64,000 nucleotides of DNA from Reticulascus tulasneorum (taxonomy: Eukaryota > Ascomycota > Sordariomycetes > Glomerellales > Reticulascaceae), in assembly GCA_001557505.1 (NCBI GenBank), contig LSAX01000006.1, positions 496,001 through 560,000 of the forward strand, read 5' to 3'. Position numbers and translations under genes: made by a program. The notes under the pieces are model-generated. The model was given only the letters and a program-made list of their open reading frames with translations, had not been told where the DNA came from and did not search any database. Shown one piece after another: positions 47,249 to 58,163 of the stretch. Numbering within the stretch: the first letter of the stretch is position 1; the number at the start of each line of letters is the position of its first letter.

Positions 47249-49465
47249 GGGCTCGAACCCCTTCAAACAGACGACAGATAATCCAAAGGGGCGGTGTCGG
47301 CCGAGAGTCAATCAGTCCGTCATCAGTGTGCTGGGGCCCACGAGGGCTGTCATCACTAATGCCTTCATCAGCAACGCTGCACCGCCTAATTCCCGCCACC
47401 TCTTCAGGTACTCGAACGCTAAAAACAAGAGAGCATGGCGGCGTAGGGGCGAAACGCCTGTGCGCCCACATGGCATTTCGCGCTATCAAATGCTGCTAAT
47501 GAAGCGAGCTTTTTTGGCTGCAGTGCCTTTGCCCTATCATTCGCAGTGATAGAATGTCAATCATCCCACCTAATTAGTAGGTTCTAGGTAGATTAGTCAA
47601 GTGTTGGTGGTACCTAGCCTAGTGCCTACTGAGGTATCATCGACGGCCGATAAATGAAGTCAGGTACAGAAGCTCATGCACCAGAGACTGGATGCTGCTG
47701 CCGCCTCACCTCACCTCCCGTTCGAGTAAACTTGAAGCAAATCTAATCTATTTATCGATATTTCGGGCGACAATCACGCACTATCGTGGTGCAGATTATT
47801 GGGTGGGACAAAACCTTGAACTACCTTCCCGGGGGAGGGTTGATACCACCTGGTGATTAATTACCAATCCACCATCACGATCAGCTCATCTCTCTCTCCC
47901 TCCTCTGGCTCTCCCGACCAATTCCTCCTCGGAATCTAAGCTAGAGGGACGGGCGGTCCTTCCTATTTCCTTCTCCCCACGCTGTACATATTGCTGCCGC
48001 AAAACCCGCGCATGACCCCTTTACGACGTGCGGGAACTTTGCCACATCTCGCGCAAACCAGGAACAATCTGAGCAGGCAACAGCTTTTACCAAGTGAGCA
48101 CTTCATGTATGTAGCTACGTAAGTTACACCGGGCAATGTACGAGGCAGCGGGAACTCGTTGGCGGCCCCAGGATCTACGTGACTTTGGTTTCGTTGGCAC
48201 CTCTTGCATCCTACTTCCACCCCCAAGACCACCACCTCGCAGTCCATCATCATCAAGCTCATCGTGATCCACCGGTTATGGCATTCAGCAATGTTCTCCA
48301 TGAAGTTGAGCAATCTCGCCATGTCAATCGGCCGAACTATCCTTGGGAGGCGTCCACGGCATTGACGGAAGTATTGGATGAACGGGCAGCTGACATGGAA
48401 GATGGGATGATACAATTCTGACCGGGATGCCTCGCTCTCTCCCCGCGTCCCGCACGAAGTGATCTCACATGCAACCTCTGCCCTATTGCAGACTTAATGC
48501 CATGAAAGATGCCCAGATCCAAAGATCTATCTTCCGTATTCCGAGCTCTACCCGTCAGGCTATCCCCGTTCGCACCTGGTCCAGCAGAGACTGGACTTAG
48601 CTGAGCAGGCTTGCCCTACCTGGATTTCGACCATTCCTTGATTGTAGTGGCTGCAATCGCAGTCGACCTACCCCTCGGCAAAGGCGTCGACGTCAGGTAA
48701 GGTAGACCAGTAGCGGATCCGAAGCTTGGATCAAGAGGGCAGTCCTTCTCGGTGTACGAGGAACAAACATGGTTGATGGCGTGCATGGTTGTGAACGGAG
48801 AGTTTGGTTCAGATCCTGCAGCTACCCAAAAACAGACTCCAAACACCGCGCAAGGGCCCAGCATCTTGATATTTGGTCGATAGATCACATTAACCTATAA
48901 TCCATTAAAAGTTCAGCACCGAATGATCGCAACAGACCCGCTCGGTTCGTCTATGTGCTTGCAAGTGGCCAACATGCCAACGAAGAAGTGCGATAATACA
49001 GAACCGAAAGAAAGCAAGGAGTGTGCCCTTAGCAGCAGTAATAAACCCAGCATATAGCGTCCGGATCGTACTTTTGTTCATCAAACGCAATCCCATGGTC
49101 GGATGCCCGCGTCCGTGGCACCACATGGTCAGTGAGCCAACCAAGATCTGGCATTAAAACCCGCCAAAGCACATGCCTCGCAAACACCTGCTAAGCCAAA
49201 TCTAGCACTGAGTTTCGACAAGATTTGGTTCAAGATGGGTAGGATTGGAGATTGACTTTGACACTGTCCAGGAAGCGAACCAAACCAGGACCTGGACATG
49301 CAAGACATGCAACCACCAGCCGGCAATCGTGCGGTTCCCTTCCCCAGATCCGGGTTTTCCGCAAGATCAGACAAAGGATGATCAAGTTATGGCAGTATTA
49401 TTTTGCCAGAAATCATCATCATAGGATGAAACAAACGCTAGCAGCCGGCAAAATGCAGTACAGTC

Positions 49466-49717
49466 GTGGCGAGCCAAGCGGCCGAGGCGGACAAACCTTG
49501 CACGGGATGTATCGAGCTCTTGCAAAAAGAAGAAAATCTCGCCGCTCTTGCGAGGCTGTTTGATAATGCATCAATGCCCCCGATAGTTCGCAACGATCAA
49601 GATGCTTTGGCATATGGCCACGCCCTCTTGGCAGGCTGGAAACTCTCTCCTCCGCGGTCGTATGTAGATCGAGTGGAGAGTTTCAGCGAATCAAAGACTC
49701 GGGATATCATCCGATAA
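49466..49717 (+). CDS. Possible exon of unknown protein (uncertain)
   Basis: The frame, without a good ATG at its left end, reads DKPCTGCIELLQKEENLAAL and continues with a mix of hydrophobic and charged residues to a stop at 49717. The balanced composition is more protein-like than the neighbouring ORFs, and the CxxC is reminiscent of zinc-binding knuckles. No family is recognised. Confidence 0.22.
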   Translation: MASQAAEADKPCTGCIELLQKEENLAALARLFDNASMPPIVRNDQDALAYGHALLAGWKLSPPRSYVDRVESFSESKTRDIIR

Positions 49718-52700
49718 TGAGATGACATGGGTAGACAGCCTGTCATTGGAAAGGTTAAATCTCGCATGTGTGGATTATCCTTCTGTGGAGATATCCGATG
49801 CAAAGGAGGTGAGGAGGTGTTAGTTACCTTGACGGCCACCAAGACCTTCCGCATTTCAGCGAAAATCAAAAGCCTTCAAAATAGATACGACGCCATCGTA
49901 GTACGAATACGCGAACAACTGCTCACCTGACTTTATAATGGGGCAGACCCGCGTCAGGTGACATGGGTGACATGGGGATGCAAGAAAGATGCGGAGGCAA
50001 TATGGAAAGCCAAAGGGCATGTAACTCTACGGACCAGAAGGCTGGAACCGACTGCAGAACACCCGCTCCTCGCTCAGAGGCGTGCCGTGGTCCGTAGAGG
50101 ATGTATGTACTCTATCAATACCGGCCATGCAAAAGACCCTTCGCTTGGCCAAGAATAGCAAACATGGCCATGTCTCGTGACCTACTCCGACCGACTGCAT
50201 CATCAAATACGCCTGATATGAAGAACAAGCTCTCAGTCCAGCCTCAATCAACGAGTCCGATGCACAAGGATCTCGCGCAGAGTCAGACTACAGTTTTTGC
50301 CGGATCCGATTCCCTTAGATTGCCAATCTCCCGACCGTTCCCCTCGCTCACATTGACATGTTTTCCAGGCAGCGGATATCGAGGCTGCGTCGTCGCGCAG
50401 CTGCAAACGCTTGCTGGCTCGCGGAACTGACAAAGTTTCAATCTCGGATCCACATATGGAGCCGTCAAGGTGTCGCGGCAGCTACCGTTTGACAGATCGC
50501 GCCACCTCCCGACTGGGGGCTCACGAGAGGGGGACATGTGTCACGACGGAAGAACCCTGCGAGACAAAGTCCAGCCAGCAAAAGAAGGACGAAATGGCGC
50601 AGCAGCCGCCAACCTTCAATGAATGAACCACTGCGAGTCCGACGTTCAAGCCTCAGCAGGGCACGAGACACTATCGAATCCGCCATGGCGTTTTTGGGGG
50701 CGTCTGAATAGGGCCGAGGTGGCTTGAACCATATCTCTCGCCAAAAAGCCAAATTTGAAAGAAAGTCTAATCACGGCTCGTCTACAAAATGAAGTACCAC
50801 TGCGGGTATTCGTACTGAGAAACTGCAGCGGGAGACAACGCCGAATCAGTCGAAAATCCAACCTTATTCAAACGACTACGCGCTGCTAGCCTTCCGTGCG
50901 CTTCTCTCCCCCCAGCAAAGGCCCCGGTTACACAGCGGGGCCTGTTATCTTCACAGAGAAGTGGTCTTTTGCCCCAACTCAATCTCGTTTGTGCTCCGGG
51001 GGGGCCAGTTGGACGACAAGAACATCACCATGTTCCATCGCGCGGCTTCGGCAACCTTCGACTCGAAGCCGGGAGGGCATGACCTTGCCTTGTCGAGGGT
51101 AAGTTAGGTTGGAGGTGGGCCTGTGGTCATAATTGCTTTTTGTGCGCGCTAATGCCACATCAATGATCACCGCAGGCTGATCCTCGTTCGGTTCAACGTG
51201 GCCGAGGAGAATTTTCCGACTGCCAGTCAGGACCAGTGTCAAATCACAGGCGCTGCGATTGCGGGGGTCAAGGGTCGGGGAAATGAACCTTGGGTCTGTG
51301 CGAGATTGCCCGACTCGGTTACGATGCCCATGACGAAAGGGCCAGCCAGAAGAAGTGCCTGCCAGGCATCAAATCAGCTGTTCGTTTTCCAGACCTAACG
51401 GCACGTTTGACGTGGGGTGACATGAGTAAGTGGGGAAAAAAAGGCTAGGGCACTCTCCTGTGCGCGTTGGAGCATTTGGCTGCGAAAGGTTGGATCTCCG
51501 GGCAATATCTGAGCAATACGCACGCCCGTCCGTCTCTAATACATCGTATGTAGGATGTATTACTATGTACGCCGTATTAGTATGAATCTGCCTTGTTCTC
51601 CGATCCCAAAAGCACCCCCGCCAAGGCGCATGCACGCTGTTCTATGGCGGGGGAAGAAACTGATAAATTGGACTCGCGGGATTGCTCTGCTATTTTGGTC
51701 AGATGAGACGCACCAGCGGTACTGCCCGCCTGTCCCATTACCGCAAAGTGTCCAGAATCCAGCGCCAACAACGCAGAAACACAGGGCGGGATTGGGGGTG
51801 CCAAACCGGGAACAGCTGAGAACAGGTTTGGTCCGAGAGGCACGCGAGGCACAGTCCGTGAGATGCGCGTTTGGGAGGGAGAGAGCGCGGAACACGGGAT
51901 ACTCGACCTGGTCCAGTGAAGGCTCGGTTCTGCAAAGGCAATGTCAAAAGACCGGGACTCCGTGAGCATGAACCCACCTCGACACGGCACGCAATCCCCA
52001 TGCCTCTCTCTCACATCGTTTTGCTGCACTCCGCATCCAAATCCAACGGCCAGCGAGGTGGCCGGCCCAGCACTGGCAGTCTGCTGGCTCAAGCTGCAGC
52101 ACACGTTAAAGTGAAGTGTGTGCATGTGGAGTGCAGCCAACCATGAGTTTGCCAGGGCCAGGATAAGGGCAGCCAGGCAGAAAAGAGGAGGCTCATGGCT
52201 CGATTCGGCGTCGAGCCAATCTGACCATGAGCCCACATCGGTCATGATGGAGGGTGTGAGATGTCAGGTAGCGAAGATACCGGCGGGTCCCCCCCCCCCA
52301 GCAAACTTGGAAAAAAATTGCATATGCATACATACACATAAGGTACTTGGATGCCGGCCGAGCCCTCCAAGGACGACTGATTGCGTCCATCCATCGTCCT
52401 GTAAGCAACACGGCCATGTAACAGCGGGAAGAGACGAGGTTGTTGTGGCGGTCTCCATTTTCTCAATTTAGGCACAATCTATCTCTCTGGCCACACACCA
52501 CATCCTCTTTGCCTCTTCGCAAGGTGTCCCGCCGGCCAACCAACCCCCCCTCGACGCCAAATCCAGCAGCAGCTCGAAAAATGCCTGCAGATTCTCAGCA
52601 ATGTCCCAGATGGACGCTGTCATGCGGCCATCTCTGCAACCGCTCGGGACGAGAGAGTCCCTCTGCAACTAACGCTTGCTGCCCGCGCACCCATTCTAGC

Positions 52701-53495
52701 TGCAGTTTGTCCAGCTCCAGTCGCCCTTGGAAAAGTCCCGCTTGTCTCGATTGTGCATTCGCACTCCAGTGTCTCCATCGACGCTAGTTTCAACCGACTG
52801 CATGCCAGGGCGGCAGAGCTCCCCTTGTGGATACATGCTCTGCCCTGACCCAGAGCTGCCTTCACCTTCTGAAATCGGCTTGGGTGGGAACAACTTCATC
52901 AATGGTCTGTAATGAATGGGATCAGCTGAGCCACTGTCCACTCTCTTGCCATCCTTGGAGGCGGGTCAATACGGACGTCCATTCTACGGGTCATGTCATC
53001 ATTATTGCTACTCAAGGTCTTGGTTTTTAGAAGACCAGTTGGCTAAGCTGATGAATTGCGCATATCTGGATGAACCACACATGGCCAATTGTGTAGCTGC
53101 AAGCAGATCCAGCTATTGCCAACTGTGCCAGCCATGCCATCTTTCAGGTGGTTCTGCGTGTTAGCTGAGCTACTACCTTACTCTGGAGTAAGTATGTACG
53201 AAGTTACTCATCGCCGCTCCCCCAGAATACCCAACATCCCCTTCTTCTTTGTCTTCTTCTCCACCTCTTCACACCCTCCCCCCCTGTCCATCTGCATCTT
53301 CCCCTCACTCGCCTCTGCACGCCGGACCCTTCCACTCAACGCAATACCATCGCTTCCCCCATCGGACATTTTCTCCATAGGCAGCCCACATACCAAGCTT
53401 CTCCCTCATCTCGCCATCCAATCTATGGAATCTGCCCTTTTTGCAGGCGGCTGCCACCATCGCCAATTCGGAGATTATACCACAAAGCATGTGCA

Positions 53496-53879
53496 GTGAG
53501 GAGGCGAATATCTAATTTTATCCCCCACCTGCTCCTCGAGCTTGCCCTTGAAATCTTTTCTCACATTCTTGCATGCTCTATTGCCGGACGTGCAGCAGGG
53601 TTCGAAGCAGATCCCACTGAGGGGGGCCCTTGGATGGTGCAAGGTCGCACCCCTACCACGTCTACCGCCAGCCGTCGTTACATCGCCCATGTGAATGTGC
53701 GCGCGCGCCTGACTGCGACGGAGGGTGTGAGTGTTCATGGAGATGGCGAATTGCTTCTGAAGTGTCGCGATTGGACTGTTAGGTTCGGAGCTCGGGAGGG
53801 TAGTCCTACGGAAGTACGAGGGAGGTACTGTATTAGCTTCAATCTCAATTGCCTTAGGTGGGTGGCGGTCTGCCCGTGA
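53496..53879 (+). CDS. Possible F-box-like N-terminal fragment (uncertain)
   Basis: The 127-codon frame begins close to IPHLLLELALEIFSHIL, which resembles the LPPELLLEIFSHIL start of fungal F-box domains but lacks the usual Pro-Glu. The rest has no motif. A second frame at 53961-54341 has two hydrophobic segments (FFLLLFLVVWAIVLLIGV and WFLAVSLTAYSVVANNVLF). I could not join the two by a convincing intron. Confidence 0.2.
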   Translation: MRRRISNFIPHLLLELALEIFSHILACSIAGRAAGFEADPTEGGPWMVQGRTPTTSTASRRYIAHVNVRARLTATEGVSVHGDGELLLKCRDWTVRFGAREGSPTEVRGRYCISFNLNCLRWVAVCP

Positions 53880-55273
53880 ACTACGAAGAAACTATTTTGG
53901 GATTGTCTGAGATTTCCGACTGTTGTGATGTGAAGATGTGGCCACGAGGTTTGCACATCTTTGTCACTCTTGTCAATCGCTCGTCGTTGGTTCTTTTTGT
54001 TGCTTTTTTTGGTGGTGTGGGCGATCGTGCTGCTGATCGGAGTGATCAACCCCAGAAACTTGCCCAGAAGAGACAGAATCTCCATCCATCCATCCCATCC
54101 CATCCCAAGCCCATCCCATACCCCAAACGATCAACGGGGCTTGTGCACTGTTCCTCGTGCCCGCCACGAGGGCGATGAGGGATGCTCCATTTTTTTTCCA
54201 TCTTTCTGCTGGAACATAGCGTCTTGGTTCCTGGCGGTCTCACTGACGGCTTATTCCGTGGTGGCAAACAACGTGCTTTTCCAGTGTCTCGGGATCGTCT
54301 TCCGTGGTTCAGGTGCGTCATGTTGTCACATTGCATGCTGAGGAGGTGTTGAGACATCAATGGCACTGCTGATCGTCTTCCGCCATACCGGATTGAGGAG
54401 AGCACTGATTAACATGTAGATAGTTAAATGTGTGGCCTGCGTCATTTTATTTATGAAACTGCGTGGCGATCGCGACGCCAGCGACCTTTGCACTATCTGA
54501 GAGTGTAGGAAGTAATAATGACTTTTCTTTTCAGACCAACTACTTCATCATTCCCCGCGGAGTCGGAGAACACGACCGAAAAGTATCAAAAATGCCACAA
54601 ACATCATCAATCAACCCGTGCAGCTTAGAATCATGACGCACCATATGTTAGGACACTGATAACTCGTTCGTGTGACGAAGATAATTCGTTTTCGTATAAT
54701 AGCTTGGCCAGATTACGCTTCCTATCCAGTCTTTCAAGACAAATAAGGGGCTCATGACATAACCATAAATGGCCCCGGCAGAGAGAGCTTGATAGACTTT
54801 GGTCTCTGTAGTTAAAGAAGGAAGACTATCCACTGCGGATGGTAACAAATGAATTGGATTCGCATTCAGGGGTATCATTGTCCCATGCTTGCTTGAACTC
54901 TTTACAACTGCGCCAGATCTAGTTCTCTGCAACTGTCGTGAGGGCTGCTAACTGCGCGCGAGATCAAGATCGGTACCTAAGTCAAACTTCCTTGCCATTG
55001 TCGGGCTACATAATAATCCTGAATTGGACAGCGAGACGGGCTGCTCTGTGCCTCTTAACAAAGCCGACCGGATGACTCATTCTACAGGACGTATGCAAAT
55101 TGAATAGCTGAATCAAAGAGTTGTAGAACAGAAACAGTTCCTCGCATGATAAAGGTCACCATGGGTTAGTAGTCTCTTCTCAGGTTGACTAAATCTAGCA
55201 GCCATAGCAAGGAGGACTTGTACAGACTAGCAATTCCTAGACATGACTGCAGACAAGTCTCGCATCTGTGAGA

Positions 55274-55292
55274 CCCCCCCCCCCCCCCCCCC
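55274..55292. repeat. Homopolymer run of 19 C
   Basis: A pure C run lies in non-coding DNA and is likely to vary in length and to be error-prone. Confidence 0.95.
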
Positions 55293-56528
55293 GAATAGAT
55301 CAGATGGCGACAGTCCCGGTCTTGAAATCGCACTTGAAGAGAAAGAATATTGATTTGGAAAATGAGGTTCATTATAAGCCGCGGTGTGTGCTTAGATCGG
55401 AGATGACTGTTCCCGCATGATTTTTGGCTCGCCCAGTCATAACCCAGTGGATTGACCATGTATGAGCACTTATTGTAAGGCCGGAAGTGTTGCTATTTGA
55501 CCAGAACTGCGCAACAGATCTACGTTGCATGGTTTCTTCACTATGGAATCTGCGAGGCGTGCCTCGACTTCTTTAGCCCTGCCTATGATCCTAATTGGGA
55601 CTTTGTTCCTACCTCTTAGAGACGTGGAAAAAATCTATTCCCGGAGCATTAGCTCATGGTCTCAAGCCATGTGTAAACTATATAGTGTAAGCGCTCAGGT
55701 GGTCAATGGTCGATTCCTGGCTTGGGAGAATCCCACATCATCGTATTAGTATGCCTTTACGGACTGTAGAAGTTGTAATACCTGAAGAGACTTGCTGTGT
55801 ACAGCTAAGAGGACAGGATGGGTACTCATGCAAGGCACTGGAGCAGTAGAACCCTTTAGCTCAACGCCATGGTCCTACTTGTCTTTACTAACAGTGAGAA
55901 TGGGTGCTCGGGATGTCGGGATTACTAGAGATCATGCAAAACCAGTATGGATTCTCTTATCAGCAGTGAGAGTTTGCCCGTCAGAACTCAAGGATCCTGA
56001 CAGTTACTGGGCTGCTGGGAACCCAGTCTTCCTGGGAACGACGGCGATTCTCATAAGACAGAGCGCTTCTTGAAGGCCTAGATATACACAAAGAATGTCT
56101 TCAGTTGCAGGTTCGGAGTCACCGCCAAGATCCGACGCGAGTCACTCAGGTAGCAACTTCAGAGTTTCTGGATTATAGCTAAATCACTTCACGTGGTCCT
56201 TTCTTTCTCACCTATCACTACGTGGAGTGCAGCTCATGATACCGATTAGCTCATGCATAGGTTCAAACAGTACTAACTCTGCCGCCATGCTCTGCCCCAA
56301 CACCCTTCCCGGAAAGAATGTAGGTCTGGCTGAACTGCATCAGTGATTTCAAGAGTGATAGTGTGAGTATGAGACGAACAAGTTGCATTAAGAATTGTGC
56401 TGTAGTTGCTGCTTATTAGCTGTTTCTCTATTATTCTGCCACCGATACAGGCTCTGGCATATTCAATATATCCAACTCTATGACTATCACATCCAACCTC
56501 AAAGATGCGTGTTCAGTCCTGAGTATAT

Positions 56529-57437
56529 TTAATCGCGTCTTGAAAGCCACCTACCCAGTAAAACATTGAATGTCTCCGGGTCCTGCAGCGGCCCAAAATG
56601 GCTCACATCTGGCACAATAGTCAAGCTACTCCCGTTCACCATCTCCCTCATCTCGCCCACAACACTCTGCTTCACCAGCTCCTCAGAGTCCCCACTCGCG
56701 AACCACATAATCGGCGCCTGCGGATCCTCATACAGCGTCTTAATCTTTGCGAAGTCGCTCGCATCCCAGGCTGGGAGTATTGCCTGCATCGCCCTGAGTT
56801 TTGAGACGAACGCCTCAAATCCCTTCGGTGTGGGCGACAGCGCCTCGTAGTCCGCTTTCACTCTGCGACCTAAATCTTCTGCAAATGGAATTGGGCCGGA
56901 ACTGGAGTTGCTGGCTTGGTCGGTGCGGTAGTTTGCACCGAAGACAAAGGCGCGGTCGACTCTGGTGCCGTATCGCATGGCGAGGGAGAGGGCGGTGTTG
57001 GCCCCGTCCGACCAGCCCACAAAGCTGGCGGTCGGAACATCCAAGTGGTCTAACAAGGCAACCACATCGTCGGCGAACAGGTCGTACGAGAGCGGAACTT
57101 TCGGGTCATCGGAGGAGCGGCCGTGTGCTCTGGTATCGATCGCTATGGCAGGATATCCTTTCTGAACAACGTGTTTGATCTGGTGGCTCCACCATTTTGA
57201 GCTGATCGTGCCCCCGTGAAGGAAGACGACGGGAGACCGACCGCATGTCAACGATGGCCCATATAACCCATACCACAATTTGATATTATTGATTCGTGCA
57301 GTGCCTGCCCACCGTGCGGGTGGAAGCTCGGGGGTTGGAGGCAATGTCTTGGAGATTGGCACATAGGCTTGTATCGAAGCCGAAAAGGCGCTGCCTGCCA
57401 TGATGGCTGCTGCGAAGGCGTAAGTTGAAAGTTTCAT
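56529..57437 (-). CDS. Secreted alpha/beta hydrolase
   Basis: A single exon of 302 residues. The start gives a signal peptide (MKLSTYAFAAAIMAGSAFSA, cleavage near residue 20). The fold signature is clear: the oxyanion HGG at 74-76, DTRAHGRS at 101-108, the nucleophile elbow GWSDG with Ser143, a likely acid Asp250 in WFASGDSEE, and His280 in VSHFGPLQDPE. These are the parts of the Ser-Asp-His triad in the expected order, so the enzyme should be active. The general architecture is that of the enol-lactonase, haloperoxidase-like and esterase branch; the substrate cannot be told. The gene lies 3' to 3' with the gene-poor region and tail-to-head with HIR1's 3' end. Confidence 0.92.
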   Translation of the reverse strand: MKLSTYAFAAAIMAGSAFSASIQAYVPISKTLPPTPELPPARWAGTARINNIKLWYGLYGPSLTCGRSPVVFLHGGTISSKWWSHQIKHVVQKGYPAIAIDTRAHGRSSDDPKVPLSYDLFADDVVALLDHLDVPTASFVGWSDGANTALSLAMRYGTRVDRAFVFGANYRTDQASNSSSGPIPFAEDLGRRVKADYEALSPTPKGFEAFVSKLRAMQAILPAWDASDFAKIKTLYEDPQAPIMWFASGDSEELVKQSVVGEMREMVNGSSLTIVPDVSHFGPLQDPETFNVLLGRWLSRRD

Positions 57438-58163
57438 GACTGGAGTATCCGAAGAAGAGGTGGTGAGATATTAGGGTTCTGCTGACTAACGGATAGCTTA
57501 CCACAGAGACGGCCTCGGAACTGATGGGAACGAAGTGACTTTTATCTCCTCGAAGTCATCAGTCTCAGCGTGCGGATGAACCAGACCGCCGAGACCAGGA
57601 TCGATCATGTTCACACGCACATGTGGCAACTGGAGTTCAGCGGCCGACGCTACGGTGTTCGGGGTGCGGGTTTGGATATGTAAGTGGAGCGCCAAGTGCC
57701 TGAAAGTAAGCAAAACGCGGGTGAGATTATGGCAGGTCTCGACGTCTAGGTTCAAAGGCCCATATAGCGACCAATCCATTACCTGAATTGTCATCTGACG
57801 AAAACCAGGCCATGAATAGCCACGTCAGATGGAGTTTTCCGACATCACGACCATGTTTTCCGACGGAACCATGACCCACTGAACTGAGATGACCATTTCC
57901 AAAGGCGGAAAACAGTTCATACCGATATGTTAGCAAGCACACATGGCCAGGCAAAACGACCGTGGTCGAAAGCCAAGTATAATGAGCAATTAGATCTCGT
58001 AATATTGACCGCGTATAATTCCGCTGCCGGGATATGAATCACCCAGCAGACAACCACCAGGCCCGTGCCAACTCCCTAGGTCTTGTAGAAACACAATTGC
58101 TCCTGATCCATATCCGATACCTCCATAGTATACACAATTGTACAAGAGTCCATTGCTACCATA
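57438..58163. other. Intergenic region between hydrolase start and HIR1 end
   Basis: The region must hold the hydrolase promoter. A minus-strand frame ending at 57498 reads AAELQLPHVRVNMIDPGLGG and then a Glu/Asp-rich stretch. That resembles the RVN..DPG block of short-chain dehydrogenases, and a TTTCAG acceptor stands upstream. I see no cofactor or catalytic motif, so I do not call a gene; it may be a relic. Confidence 0.4.

Larger units (their letters stand above)
47249..56528. other. Gene-poor region between the velvet gene and the hydrolase gene
   Basis: About 9 kb with no gene that I can support well. Weak candidates are an 83-codon frame at 49466-49717 (plus), a 222-codon minus ORF at 51577-52245, and ORFs at 53496-53879 and 53961-54341 (plus). 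A run of 19 C lies at 55274-55292. No transposase, reverse transcriptase or long terminal repeats are visible. Confidence 0.45.

Noticed and set aside
51577..52245. 222-codon minus-strand ORF
   Set aside because: It is the longest ORF in its region, but its product is Cys/Ser/Pro-rich without domain, motif or splice context, as expected by chance in GC-balanced DNA.
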